Notes: generated from the sequence alone by a model not told the origin. A stretch of DNA of 64,000 bases from Planococcus beigongshangi (GCF_016820495.1 NZ_JADHDU010000001.1:124257-188256), one strand, 5' to 3'; counted from the stretch's first letter, positions 51,893-61,085 are shown. A program made the numbers and translations.

Positions 51893-52886
51893 AAATGTTC
51901 TGGCATATATCGTTTCTCTGTCGCTTTTAAGCGGAGCGATTGTGCTGGGTGTAACGATCGGCACGGTTTCGATTTCACCTGTCGTTTTATGGAATCCGGC
52001 ATCGGATGAAGCAGCAGCCAATATCCTTTGGAATATCCGGATGCCGCGTGTGGTTCTGGCAGGTCTTGTCGGTGCGGCTCTTGCAATAGCAGGAGCAGCA
52101 TTCCAGGGTCTTTTGAAAAACCCGTTGGCCGATCCTTACACTTTGGGAGTGTCTTCCGGTGCCTCTGTCGGCGCCGTGATGACACTCTTTTTCGGCATTT
52201 CGATCCCTTTTCTCGGTTCTTTCACGCTTCCTGTAATGAGTATGATCGGTGCGTTACTGACCATGATTTTGGTTATGGGTTTTGCCCGATTGGTTGACCG
52301 GTCGATGAAAATGGAGACTGTCATTTTAACAGGCATCATCTTCAGTTCGTTTCTGGGATCTGTCATTTCGCTGATGATTGCTTTAACCGGAGAGGAATTA
52401 AGACAGATTATCGGCTGGCTGCTCGGCAGTGTTTCGATGCGGGGATGGCCGTATGTTCAGATGGCTCTGCCTTTTATTCTCGTCGGCTCTTTCGTTCTGT
52501 GGCTGAACCGGCGGGAATTGAATGCTATGCTTTTCGGTGAAGAACGTGCGCAGCATCTTGGTGTGGATGTGAAAAAAAGAAAGTGGTCAATATTGATCGG
52601 CGGCTCGGTGCTGACCGGAGCAGCAGTTGCGGTGTCCGGTACGATCGGATTCGTCGGATTGGTCGTACCGCATATGACGCGACTAGTATGGGGGTCTGAT
52701 CATCGCCATTTACTCCCTTTATCATTTATCAATGGGGCGGCGTTATTAATCGTCTGTGATCTTGTAGCGAGAACGATTATTTCGCCGACTGAATTGCCGA
52801 TAGGGGTAATTACAGCATTTATAGGAGCCCCTGTATTTGCCTTTATATTTTTCCGCCAACGCAAGGGAGGAACAGCAAATGCTTGA
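51885..52886 (+). CDS. btuC: Corrinoid ABC transporter permease (FecCD family)
   Basis: A 333-residue membrane protein with about nine to ten helices of the FecCD/BtuC family. Hallmarks are WNIRMPRVVLAGLVGAALAIAGAAFQGLLKNPLADPY-type segments near 50-85 and the coupling region GFVGLVVPHMTRL near 265. Start is GTG 51885, since GGAGG lies 6 bases before it; it overlaps btuF by 8 bases. It forms the channel for BtuF-delivered corrinoid. Confidence 0.92.
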   Translation: MSKNVLAYIVSLSLLSGAIVLGVTIGTVSISPVVLWNPASDEAAANILWNIRMPRVVLAGLVGAALAIAGAAFQGLLKNPLADPYTLGVSSGASVGAVMTLFFGISIPFLGSFTLPVMSMIGALLTMILVMGFARLVDRSMKMETVILTGIIFSSFLGSVISLMIALTGEELRQIIGWLLGSVSMRGWPYVQMALPFILVGSFVLWLNRRELNAMLFGEERAQHLGVDVKKRKWSILIGGSVLTGAAVAVSGTIGFVGLVVPHMTRLVWGSDHRHLLPLSFINGAALLIVCDLVARTIISPTELPIGVITAFIGAPVFAFIFFRQRKGGTANA

Positions 52887-54339
52887 AATTAGGAATTTGT
52901 CAGGCGGTTATGGAGAGAAGAAAATTATTGAAGATGTTTCTTTCGAAGTGGAAAGAGGCACAGTACTCGGAATACTCGGTCCAAATGGCAGCGGGAAATC
53001 GACGCTGATGAAGCTCATGAGCGGGGTATTGCCTTTTGAAAATGGAATAGTATCGATTGATGGAAAAAAAATTACTGACTTCCCGCCGAAGGAGCTTGCC
53101 AGAAAAATGGCGGTTCTCCCTCAGCTTCATGTCCATGCTTTTTCGCATACTGTCCGTGAAACGGTATCACTTGGAAGATATCCCCATCAAAGCGGCTGGT
53201 TTTCCTCCTGGTCGGAAGAAGATGAACGGGCAGTTGTTGAAGCGATGGAGCTGATGGATATCAGCCATTACGAAAAGACGCAAATTGATCAATTGTCGGG
53301 CGGGGAACAGCAACGGGTTTTTGTAGCTCAGGCACTTGCACAAAACGCTTCGATTTTATTGCTTGATGAACCGACGAACCATTTGGATATCAATCACCAA
53401 AAAGAATTACTTGATACCATCAAGAAGCAGGCTATTGAAAAAGACTTAACCATCGTTTCGATTTTTCATGATATTAATCTGGCTTCCATGTACTGTGATA
53501 AATTATTACTGCTGGATAAAGGAAAAGTCTTCCGTATCGGGGAACCGCATGAAGTGGTCAAAGAGCATTACGTGGAGACTGTGTACAAAACCAGGGTCAG
53601 CAATCACCCGCACCCGGAATTGCCGAAGCCGCAAATCACTTTGCTGCCCAATGTAAAAAGAAATATCTCCATGACACAAATCAGAGCAGAAGAATTTTCT
53701 GTTTCTGCGGAAATGGTTTTATTCAAAAGCAGCATTCCATTAAAAACTGTTTCTTCTGCAATAGTGAATCCGGGCGCAGGCTGGTTCCGAAATTTCATGA
53801 ACCGCCATGTTGATGCTGCTTATAATATCGATAACAGCCTTGAGGAAATGAAGGCATTTATTGAAAAAAATGGTTTAAAATCAACCGATACAGTAGGCAT
53901 GATGACAGCAGTGCAAACCCGGCACGCCATTGTGAAAGAATATGAAGGTCCTTTTGGAACCATCGTCATTGCAGTTACAGCCGGTGTAGGCAATGGAGTT
54001 GATGTGTCCAAAGCGGTTGAGCGGGCTATGCATGTCGGCACGATCAATACCTGGATCATGGTGAATGGGTCTTTGTCTGATGAAGCTTTTATCCAGGCGA
54101 TGATTACAGCGACTGAAGCAAAAACAAAAGCTTTGCAACAGGAGCAGGTATTGGATCCTTTGACTGGTACAATTGCAACAGGAACTTCAACGGACAGTTG
54201 TCTTGTGGCCTCAACACAGCAGGGTGAATATTTGCCTTATGCGGGTCCTGTAACAGAAATCGGTAAATTGATCGGCCTTGGCGTATTTGAATGTACAGTG
54301 GAGGGCATCAAACTTTATCGGGAGGCAAAGAAGGCATGA
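52879..54339 (+). CDS. btuD: Corrinoid ABC transporter ATPase fused to adenosylcobinamide amidohydrolase
   Basis: The 486-residue fusion has an ABC ATPase over ~1-250 (Walker A GPNGSGKST near 34, signature LSGGEQQR near 137, Walker B ILLLDEPTNHLD). A CbiZ domain follows over ~265-486 (SSAIVNPGAGWFRNFMNRHV; VGMMTAVQTRHAIV; VTAGVGNGVDVSK). CbiZ splits adenosylcobinamide to adenosylcobyric acid and aminopropanol, so import and remodelling are joined in one protein. A similar fusion (YvrA) is known in B. subtilis. ATG 52879 overlaps btuC by 8 bases and follows GGGAGG. Its stop overlaps cbiB (ATGA). Confidence 0.93.
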   Translation: MLEIRNLSGGYGEKKIIEDVSFEVERGTVLGILGPNGSGKSTLMKLMSGVLPFENGIVSIDGKKITDFPPKELARKMAVLPQLHVHAFSHTVRETVSLGRYPHQSGWFSSWSEEDERAVVEAMELMDISHYEKTQIDQLSGGEQQRVFVAQALAQNASILLLDEPTNHLDINHQKELLDTIKKQAIEKDLTIVSIFHDINLASMYCDKLLLLDKGKVFRIGEPHEVVKEHYVETVYKTRVSNHPHPELPKPQITLLPNVKRNISMTQIRAEEFSVSAEMVLFKSSIPLKTVSSAIVNPGAGWFRNFMNRHVDAAYNIDNSLEEMKAFIEKNGLKSTDTVGMMTAVQTRHAIVKEYEGPFGTIVIAVTAGVGNGVDVSKAVERAMHVGTINTWIMVNGSLSDEAFIQAMITATEAKTKALQQEQVLDPLTGTIATGTSTDSCLVASTQQGEYLPYAGPVTEIGKLIGLGVFECTVEGIKLYREAKKA

Positions 54340-55289
54340 TTTTCCATTTACTGGCGATTACGCTTGGTTTATTGCTGGATCGTTTGATCGGTGATCCGCC
54401 GCATTGGCCGCATCCTGTTCGCTGGATCGGGAATTATATTTATAAAGTGACCCAATTATTAAATAAAGGTCCTCATGCTTTTCGGAATGGCTTCCTGTTA
54501 GTAGGGTCACTGATCGTCATTGTTTTTGTGGCCGTTTCAGGTGCCGTATTCCTTGCCTATTCGACCCATCCCGTTTTCGGCGTTGCAATAGAGGCAATTT
54601 TGATTGCCACAGGTTTGGCACAAAAAAGTTTGCAGATTGCTGCCGAAGAAGTTTATAAACCTCTGCTGGATAAAAATCTGCCAGAAGCACGTCAAAAGCT
54701 GTCATGGATTGTTGGCCGGGATACGCAGCATCTGGACGAAAGTGAAATTACTCGCGGTGTGGTGGAAACCGTGTCAGAAAATATCAGTGATGGCGTGACG
54801 GCACCGTTATTCTGGGCGTTTTTGCTGGGAGCTCCCGGATTATGGATCTATAAAGCGGTCAATACATGCGATTCGATAGTAGGTTATAAAAATGAGCAAT
54901 TTCGGCAATTCGGCTTTGCATCTGCCCGCCTGGATGATGTGCTGAATCTTATTCCGAGCCGGATCACAGGATTGCTGATCTTGCTGCTGACAGTGAATAA
55001 ACGAAAACTGACGATGCTGGAACGGATAAAAGAGTGGATTCAATATGCCCCGAAGCATCCGAGCCCGAACAGCGGCTGGCTGGAAGCGGCAACTGCTGTG
55101 CAACTCGGGATTCAGCTGGGGGGCGAAAATTCCTACGGAGGAGTTTCTTCTTTCAGGGCATATATGGGCACACCGGTTTATAAACTTGAAGCAGACCATA
55201 TCAGAGAAACGGTGGTCCATATGCAAATTGCGGCATGGGGATTTTTCATCTTATTTGCGATAGGGGGAATAATAATTGAGTTTGCCTAA
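54336..55289 (+). CDS. cbiB: Adenosylcobinamide-phosphate synthase
   Basis: The 317-residue membrane protein of the CbiB/CobD family joins aminopropanol phosphate to adenosylcobyric acid. Family marks include DRLIGDPPHWPHPVRWIG near residue 16 and the segments VVETVSENISDGVTAPLFW (~146) and YKNEQFRQFGFASARLDDVLN (~185). It rebuilds what CbiZ removes. ATG 54336 overlaps the previous stop. The 3' end overlaps the start of cobD by 14 bases. Confidence 0.93.
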   Translation: MIFHLLAITLGLLLDRLIGDPPHWPHPVRWIGNYIYKVTQLLNKGPHAFRNGFLLVGSLIVIVFVAVSGAVFLAYSTHPVFGVAIEAILIATGLAQKSLQIAAEEVYKPLLDKNLPEARQKLSWIVGRDTQHLDESEITRGVVETVSENISDGVTAPLFWAFLLGAPGLWIYKAVNTCDSIVGYKNEQFRQFGFASARLDDVLNLIPSRITGLLILLLTVNKRKLTMLERIKEWIQYAPKHPSPNSGWLEAATAVQLGIQLGGENSYGGVSSFRAYMGTPVYKLEADHIRETVVHMQIAAWGFFILFAIGGIIIEFA

Positions 55290-56355
55290 TCACGGTGCCA
55301 ATCCATTGATTCTTTATAAACAGGCAGGGATTGAGCCACCTGAAAACTTCCTGGATTTCAGTGAAAATATCCATCCATTTGGTCCGCCTGCATTTATAGA
55401 AGAAAATTGGGCCGGATTTTATACATTATTGAATACATATCCTGACCCGGACGCTGAACCGTTCCGAACCGCGGCAGCTGTCTACCATCAAATAGAGAAA
55501 AATCAGCTCGCTGCTGCAAACGGTGCTGCCGAAGTGTTCACTTGGCTTGCCAGACGCTATCGCGGAAAACAAGTGGCGCTCCTGGAACCGGCGTTTTCCG
55601 AGTACCGCAAAACTTTGGAAGCAGAAAATGCAGTCATCAGAGAAATTCAATTATCTTCCGACAGTGACTGGCAAATGACTGCTGCTGGAATCAATTCACA
55701 CTTAAGCGGCTGCGAGGCTTTGTACATTTGCAATCCGCATAATCCTACCGGGCTTTTATTGACAGCAGAAAAACTGAAAGAAATCGCGGATCACTGCGCT
55801 GACGCAAAGTGTGAATTGGTCATAGATGAAGCTTTTGTCGATTTTATCGATGAGGAAGCATCATTTACTGAACATTTGTCTTCCTGCCCGCATGTTATCA
55901 TTGTCCGTTCAATGACAAAGATGTACGCAATCGCCGGTTTGCGCTTGGGCTATGTAATGGCAGCACCTCGAATTATAGAAGAATTAATCGAAGGCGCAGC
56001 CCACTGGAATGTCAACGCTTTGTCTGCTTCAATCGGATCCCGCTGTTTTCCATTAAAAGATTATCGCGAAACCATCAGGCAAGCTGCCAGTGAAGAACGA
56101 AGGAACATGATGCAGTTCCTGGCAGAAAAAAATTGCCGCTTCACAGATTCCAGAGCCAATTTCCTTTCATTCTGTTTGCCGGCAGGCAAAGATCCGGATC
56201 TTTTTTTTCAGGATATGCTGAAAAAAGGAATCGTCTTGCGTCACACCTATTCATTTAAGGGCATGGATGGACGCTGGTTCCGCATAGGCATGAAAGCGGA
56301 CACAGCGATGCAGCGTCTTCGAAAGGAGATGGCCGAATGGCTCGCGCAAAATTGA
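55276..56355 (+). CDS. cobD: Threonine-phosphate decarboxylase
   Basis: This 359-residue PLP enzyme of the histidinol-phosphate aminotransferase class makes (R)-1-amino-2-propanol phosphate for CbiB. It starts LPNHGANPLILYKQAGI, as CobD enzymes do. The PLP-binding region has NPHNPTGLL (~155) and DEAFVDF (~188), with the lysine in SMTKMYAIAGLRLGY (~217). Start is TTG 55276 inside the end of cbiB, with AGGGGGA upstream. The position after cbiB excludes a histidine-pathway role. Confidence 0.9.
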   Translation: MSLPNHGANPLILYKQAGIEPPENFLDFSENIHPFGPPAFIEENWAGFYTLLNTYPDPDAEPFRTAAAVYHQIEKNQLAAANGAAEVFTWLARRYRGKQVALLEPAFSEYRKTLEAENAVIREIQLSSDSDWQMTAAGINSHLSGCEALYICNPHNPTGLLLTAEKLKEIADHCADAKCELVIDEAFVDFIDEEASFTEHLSSCPHVIIVRSMTKMYAIAGLRLGYVMAAPRIIEELIEGAAHWNVNALSASIGSRCFPLKDYRETIRQAASEERRNMMQFLAEKNCRFTDSRANFLSFCLPAGKDPDLFFQDMLKKGIVLRHTYSFKGMDGRWFRIGMKADTAMQRLRKEMAEWLAQN

Positions 56356-56885
56356 TCTTCATCAGCGGCGGAGTGCGCAGCGGAAAAAGTGCCTATGCCG
56401 AATCGCTGGTCCGCGATTTTTCCGCGCAGCGAAAAATCTATCTGGCGAGTGGACGCGCCGGCGATCCCGAAATGACGGAGCGCATTGAGCGCCACCGCAA
56501 AGACCGTGAAATGGACGGCTGGCATACAATCGAACAGCCAGTCCGTATGGAAGAAGTATTGCCGTATATTCTAAAAAAAGACGCGGTGCTATGGGATTGT
56601 GTAACCACCTGGCTGGCGAACGAATTATATGAAGGCTGGGAGCGCAATGAAATGTGTTCGGAAATTCCAGGATGCATGGAACAGAAATGGATCCAGCTGC
56701 AGGACACTTTGCTGAAGCTTCTGGACACGGCTGAATTTTTGACAGTCGTTTCGAACGAAGTGCTGGATGATTTTGTCCGGGATGATCTGTACATGCGCTG
56801 GCTTGGACGTATCCATATCTGGCTTGTGAAGCAAGCGGACCAGGCTTTTGAAATGGAGAACGGCATGGCGTTCAGAAGGAAGTGA
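56337..56885 (+). CDS. cobU: Adenosylcobinamide kinase/guanylyltransferase, full-length copy
   Basis: The 182-residue protein activates cobinamide to GDP-cobinamide. The N-terminus carries an intact P-loop GGVRSGKSAYAE (~10). The guanylylated-His region is ERIERHRKDREMDGWH (~48-64), and the second kinase motif is WDCVTTWLANEL (~87). The C-terminal part is unusual: after VVSNEV the usual GxGIVP and RDxxGxxNQ motifs are replaced by LDDFVRDDLY and LGRIHIWLV. A second CobU-like gene in the same operon (59620) keeps those motifs. AAAGGAG precedes the ATG; it overlaps cobD by 19 bases. Confidence 0.88.
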   Translation: MARAKLIFISGGVRSGKSAYAESLVRDFSAQRKIYLASGRAGDPEMTERIERHRKDREMDGWHTIEQPVRMEEVLPYILKKDAVLWDCVTTWLANELYEGWERNEMCSEIPGCMEQKWIQLQDTLLKLLDTAEFLTVVSNEVLDDFVRDDLYMRWLGRIHIWLVKQADQAFEMENGMAFRRK

Positions 56886-56889
56886 AGAG

Positions 56890-58341
56890 ATGCGAGGAGT
56901 AATGATTCAAGGAACGTCTTCGGATGTCGGGAAAAGTATGATCTGTACAGCTTTCTGCCGAATATTGTCGGATCAGGGCTATTCGGTGGCACCGTTTAAA
57001 TCACAGAACATGTCAAATAACTCCTATGTAACGGTGTTGGGTGAAGAAATTGGCCGTTCCCAAGGGATTCAAGCGGAGGCTGCAAGAACAGTCGCCAAGG
57101 TGGAAATGAATCCGATTCTCTTAAAACCGGAAAATGACATGAAATCCCAAGTCGTGTTGTTCGGCAAAAAACTGAAAGCGATGGACGGCATGAAATACCG
57201 GGACGAATTTTACGGGCAGGGCTTGGCCGCAATCGAAAAAGCCCTGGCTGAATTGGAGAAAAACTACAGCCACCTTGTCATCGAAGGGGCAGGAAGCCCG
57301 GCGGAAGTTAACTTGAACGATCGGGATTTAGTAAATATGAAAGTTGCAGAATTGGCGGATGTTCCGGTTATTTTGGTGGCTGATATCGAACGCGGCGGTG
57401 TATTCGCTTCTATAATCGGGACGCTGGCTTTGGTTCCGAATCCTGAACGGATCAAAGGCATTCTGATTAATAAATTCAGAGGCGACATCGATTTATTTGA
57501 AAATGGCATTGAATTTCTGGAAAATTATACGGGTTTGCCGGTGCTCGGAGTTATCCCTTATCTGTCAAAACATGAAATCGGCCAGGAAGATTCGCTGGGG
57601 ATCAGGGAACTCGCAAAAATCAAAAACGATGCCCCTATTCGGATTGTCGTCTGCAAACATCCTTATTTATCAAATTTTACGGATATCGAACCGTTTTTAC
57701 TGGAACCGGATGTCTCAATCATTTGGGCAGATTCAATAGAAGACATCGGCGTTCCCGATATTTTGATCTTACCCGGAACGAAAAGCACCATTGCAGACCT
57801 GCGTTTCTGGAAACAGCAGGGTCTGCAGGAAAAGCTCGAATCTTTAAAAGGAAATATTTGGATTGTCGGCTTATGCGGCGGTTTTCAGATGCTGGCGGAA
57901 ACTCTGGCTGATCCATCAGGTTACGATGGAACCATTGCAGAAGAAGAAAGCGGATTCGGATTGATTGCAGGAATGAGAATTGAGTTTGCGGAAGAGAAAT
58001 GGGTAGAGCGACGAACCGGTAAAACTGTGCTTACTGGCCGGAAAACGGCTGTAACCGGCTATGAGATCCACAGCGCCCGCGTTCAATCTTCACAGTGGCC
58101 GCTGATCGAATACCCTGATGGCAATGAAGGCTATTTGCACAACCGGATACTCGGTACGCATCTTCACGGATTATTTGATTCAGCTGAGTTCCGCTCAGCT
58201 TTTCTGGAGCCTATCCGGATTGCGAAGGGATTGCCGATTCCTGATTCAGTAATCGAATATGATCGCTTTGATAGATGGGCGCAGCATGTGAAAAAACATA
58301 TCGATTGGCAAAAAGTCGAACAGTTACTGGGGGAAAGCTGA
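56890..58341 (+). CDS. cobQ: Cobyric acid synthase
   Basis: The 483-residue glutamine-dependent amidotransferase of the CobQ/CbiP type amidates four carboxylates of adenosylcobyrinic acid a,c-diamide. The N-terminal ATPase domain starts MIQGTSSDVGKSMI (P-loop). The C-terminal class I glutaminase-like domain has the nucleophile Cys in IVGLCGGFQML (~335) and a His in LGTHLHGLF (~425). It is the only corrin-ring enzyme in an otherwise pure salvage operon. ATG 56890 follows AAGGAAG. It overlaps cobS by one base. Confidence 0.92.
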   Translation: MRGVMIQGTSSDVGKSMICTAFCRILSDQGYSVAPFKSQNMSNNSYVTVLGEEIGRSQGIQAEAARTVAKVEMNPILLKPENDMKSQVVLFGKKLKAMDGMKYRDEFYGQGLAAIEKALAELEKNYSHLVIEGAGSPAEVNLNDRDLVNMKVAELADVPVILVADIERGGVFASIIGTLALVPNPERIKGILINKFRGDIDLFENGIEFLENYTGLPVLGVIPYLSKHEIGQEDSLGIRELAKIKNDAPIRIVVCKHPYLSNFTDIEPFLLEPDVSIIWADSIEDIGVPDILILPGTKSTIADLRFWKQQGLQEKLESLKGNIWIVGLCGGFQMLAETLADPSGYDGTIAEEESGFGLIAGMRIEFAEEKWVERRTGKTVLTGRKTAVTGYEIHSARVQSSQWPLIEYPDGNEGYLHNRILGTHLHGLFDSAEFRSAFLEPIRIAKGLPIPDSVIEYDRFDRWAQHVKKHIDWQKVEQLLGES

Positions 58342-59111
58342 TGAGCAGGAACTTAACAGTTGGTTTGTTGCTGGCATTGCAGTTTTTCTCGGTAATTCCC
58401 GTTAAAAAAAATTTACCGATGGAAAAAGCACAGCTGACGGCGATGTATGCCGTGTTGCCATTGCTCGGACTGTTATTTGGCAGTGTGCTCGCTTCTGCAA
58501 CGCTGTTAATCAGGGAAACAACAGATGTCAGTTCGCTGCTCATGGCTTTTGTAATAGTTGCAGGAAGCATCATTTTGACCGGCGGCCTCCATTTGGATGG
58601 GCTGGCTGATGTCGGAGACGCTTATTTTTCCTATCAGGACAGGGAAAAACGCCTTGAAATCATGGGGGATCCGCGGATTGGCGCATTTGGTACAATGGTG
58701 TTGATTCTTTTTATGATCGGTAAAGTCATTGTCATCAGTGAAATGGCTATGAACATTTCGTTATGGACCATCGTTTTTATCCCGATTGTTTCAAAAATCG
58801 GTTTGATGCTGCTTTTCAGCTCAACCGCTTCCGCAAAAAATACAGGGCTTGCCGCTTATTTTCAAAAGTCGGCTGACAGAAAACGAATTGCAGGAGCCGC
58901 TTCGATCTGGCTTTTGATTGTTGCGACGGCAATGGTCTTCCTGATGGGGTGGCAGATAACTGGAGCTTTATTGATTGCTGCTGCAATTTTTTCTGTTATT
59001 TACCGGCAGTGGTGCCGGAAAAATTTCGGAGGCGTCACAGGCGATTTGTTCGGCGCTTATGTGGAAGGAACGGAGCTGCTGTTATGGACGATGCTTTTAT
59101 TATTCATTTGA
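58341..59111 (+). CDS. cobS: Adenosylcobinamide-GDP ribazoletransferase (cobalamin synthase)
   Basis: The 256-residue membrane enzyme joins AdoCbi-GDP with alpha-ribazole (phosphate). Opening LALQFFSVIPVKK and the acidic GGLHLDGLADVGDAYFSY (~83), with MGDPRIGAFGTM after it, are hallmark CobS motifs; about six helices. ATG 58341 shares a base with the cobQ stop (TGATG). It works with CobU and CblS products at the membrane. The end overlaps cobC by 28 bases. Confidence 0.93.
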   Translation: MSRNLTVGLLLALQFFSVIPVKKNLPMEKAQLTAMYAVLPLLGLLFGSVLASATLLIRETTDVSSLLMAFVIVAGSIILTGGLHLDGLADVGDAYFSYQDREKRLEIMGDPRIGAFGTMVLILFMIGKVIVISEMAMNISLWTIVFIPIVSKIGLMLLFSSTASAKNTGLAAYFQKSADRKRIAGAASIWLLIVATAMVFLMGWQITGALLIAAAIFSVIYRQWCRKNFGGVTGDLFGAYVEGTELLLWTMLLLFI

Positions 59112-59668
59112 TTCGCCACGCGCCAACCGCTGGCAATTTGAAAAAACAGTATATCGGTTGGACCGACGAACCGGTTTTGCCGTTCGAAGCGGTGGCGGAT
59201 TTCAGAACGAAGAAAGTATGGGGCAGCGATTTGCAGCGCTGCCGGCAGACAGCTGAAAAGCTGTTTCCGTATGCTAATTACACAGCTGACCCGGATTTCC
59301 GCGAATGCCATTTCGGCGATTGGGAAATGAAAACTTATGAAGAACTGAAAAATGAACAACGTTATCGTAACTGGATAGATAATCCGGGGAAGCTTTCCCC
59401 GCCGGGAGGCGAAAGTTTCAGTAAATTGGCGGAGCGGGTCGATAAAGCTTTTGGACGCCTTCCGGAAGGAAATGAATTTACGATTATCATGCACGGCGGA
59501 CCGCTCCGTTACATGCTGGCATGTGCGCGTGGACAGGAGTTTCAGGAGCAAATTGCGTTGCATGGTGATTGCCATACACTTGTATGGAGCAGCCGGAAAG
59601 CGTTTGAGGAGAGAGCAATATGCACATCATATTCGGCGGCGCCTTTAACGGCAAACGTCAATACGTAA
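59084..59668 (+). CDS. cobC: Alpha-ribazole phosphatase-like histidine phosphatase
   Basis: The 194-residue histidine phosphatase has the catalytic RHG-type motif HLIRHAPTAGN (~10; Ala replaces Gly). Later come GSDLQRCRQTAEKL (~47), the acid-base Glu in FRECHFGDWE (~70) and the second His in IIMHGGPLR (~133). In the pathway it removes phosphate from alpha-ribazole-P or from adenosylcobalamin phosphate. ATG 59084 lies 8 bases after ACGGAG, within the end of cobS. It overlaps the next gene by 49 bases. Confidence 0.88.
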   Translation: MDDAFIIHLIRHAPTAGNLKKQYIGWTDEPVLPFEAVADFRTKKVWGSDLQRCRQTAEKLFPYANYTADPDFRECHFGDWEMKTYEELKNEQRYRNWIDNPGKLSPPGGESFSKLAERVDKAFGRLPEGNEFTIIMHGGPLRYMLACARGQEFQEQIALHGDCHTLVWSSRKAFEERAICTSYSAAPLTANVNT

Positions 59669-60051
59669 AAGAGCGTTTAGCTGGAATGGATGTTTCCTGG
59701 CATGAAGGCCGTCTGCCGGAAACGGAAAATGGGAATGGCTTCATCGTAATAGCTGGTTTGGAACTTTGGGTAAAAGAGCAGCTTGGCCGAGGCGTCAATG
59801 AAGAACGGATCCTCGTACAAGTGAAAAAAGCTGTGGCTGAGATGCAGCAGGATCATTTTTGGGTTTTGACCGATATGAACCGCGGTATTGTTCCGGCAAC
59901 TGCGCTGGAGCGTGAAATGCGGGATGTCATCGGCAGGCTCTATCAATATCTGTTTGCACAGGCGGAACAAATTACACGCATTTGGTACGGTATTCCACAA
60001 ACAATTAAAGGGGCGGATCAAAATGAAAATTTACACAAAAACAGGAGATAA
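59620..60051 (+). CDS. Short CobU-like protein
   Basis: A 143-residue second member of the CobU family. The P-loop position reads FGGAFNGKRQYV, so the Ser/Thr after GK is Arg. The guanylylated-His region is absent. The C-terminal half keeps the motifs that the longer CobU lacks: MNRGIVPATALEREMRDVIGRLYQYLFAQAEQ, split here into NRGIVP and RDVIGR, and IWYGIPQTIK at the end. It may be a partner or a half-enzyme complementing 56337-56885. ATG follows GAGGAGAG. It overlaps cobC and the adenosyltransferase gene. Confidence 0.75.
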   Translation: MHIIFGGAFNGKRQYVKERLAGMDVSWHEGRLPETENGNGFIVIAGLELWVKEQLGRGVNEERILVQVKKAVAEMQQDHFWVLTDMNRGIVPATALEREMRDVIGRLYQYLFAQAEQITRIWYGIPQTIKGADQNENLHKNRR

Positions 60052-60610
60052 AGGGCAGACAGGTTTAATCGGTGCGCGGGCAGATAAAGATTCGCCGCGC
60101 ATTGAAGCATACGGCACGATCGACGAAGTCAATTCTTTCATCGGCAAAGCGATGACCGAACTCGAACCTGAAAAATATGCGGATTTGTTGGTGGATCTGG
60201 AAGCCATCCAAAATGAATTATTCGATTGCGGCGGCGATTTGGCGGATGTCCGCAACAAGCCGCAATATAAAATGACGGAAACACCTGTGGAAGTTCTGGA
60301 AAAGCGCATCGATGAGTTAGTGGAAGAACCGCCTTTACTGGAACGCTTTATCCTGCCGGGTGGTTCGCCTGCAGCGGCGACGCTTCATATCGCACGCACA
60401 ATTACGCGGCGCGCAGAACGACAGACCGTTACATTGATGAAATCAGGCGAAGATTTTCCGATGGTGGTCCAGCGCTATTTGAACCGCCTTTCCGATTATT
60501 TATTCGCGGCGTCTCGTGTTGTCAATTCACGTGCCGGTGTGCGGGATAACGAATACGTTCGAAGTGCAAAAGTGTTCAAAAATGTCGGCCAGGCAAAAAA
60601 GGAAAATTAA
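60023..60610 (+). CDS. ATP:cob(I)alamin adenosyltransferase, PduO type
   Basis: The 195-residue enzyme attaches the adenosyl group to the corrinoid cobalt. It has the ATP-binding N-terminus KIYTKTGDKGQTGLIG. The active-site region is ITRRAERQTVTL (~130), with an Arg-Arg-Ala-Glu-Arg core and YLNRLSDYLFAASR after it. Length fits PduO-type enzymes. The ATG 60023 lies inside the end of the short CobU-like gene, with AAAGGGG upstream. Corrinoids must be adenosylated before CbiZ, CbiB and CobU can act. Confidence 0.93.
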   Translation: MKIYTKTGDKGQTGLIGARADKDSPRIEAYGTIDEVNSFIGKAMTELEPEKYADLLVDLEAIQNELFDCGGDLADVRNKPQYKMTETPVEVLEKRIDELVEEPPLLERFILPGGSPAAATLHIARTITRRAERQTVTLMKSGEDFPMVVQRYLNRLSDYLFAASRVVNSRAGVRDNEYVRSAKVFKNVGQAKKEN

Positions 60611-60611
60611 T

Positions 60612-61085
60612 ATGGCTACGAAGAAGATCGCGCTGGCCGCTTTATTCATCAGCTTATCTGCAATCGGCGGAATGGTGAAGATTCCGCTCGGCATCGCATC
60701 CATCGCGCTGGACTCGATGCCGGCAATTATTGCTATACTGTTTTTATCGGCACCGCTTGCGGGAGTTGTGGCGGCTTTCGGGCATATTGTTTCAGCATTG
60801 TTCGGCGGCTTTCCGCTCGGTCCTTTTCATGTAATCATCGCTGCTGAGATGTGGATTGCCGTTTGGGTATTCGCCAAAATGCATGCAGCGGGTTTGAATA
60901 AATGGAAATGGATCATCTTTATCGGCTTGAACGGAATTGCGGCGGCTGTCCCTTTTTATTTTCTATTATCGCCGGCATTTTTCTATGCCTCCGTTCCAGG
61001 TCTGATCATTGCTTCTGCCATTAATGCGGGAGCAGCGGGAATTGTCATGCCCTACATGAATAGATTCAGAGAGAGGGCATTTTGA
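60612..61085 (+). CDS. cblT: ECF transporter S component, probable alpha-ribazole importer CblT
   Basis: The 157-residue membrane protein has about five helices. It opens TKKIALAALFISLSAIGGMVKIP, as ECF S components do, and a segment HIVSALFGGFPLGPFHVIIAAEMW (split around residue 60-85) fits their substrate cavity. Because it sits directly ahead of cblS at the end of a cobamide operon, the best guess is CblT, which imports alpha-ribazole. Energising EcfA/EcfT subunits are not in this window. Its stop overlaps the cblS start by one base. Confidence 0.82.
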   Translation: MATKKIALAALFISLSAIGGMVKIPLGIASIALDSMPAIIAILFLSAPLAGVVAAFGHIVSALFGGFPLGPFHVIIAAEMWIAVWVFAKMHAAGLNKWKWIIFIGLNGIAAAVPFYFLLSPAFFYASVPGLIIASAINAGAAGIVMPYMNRFRERAF

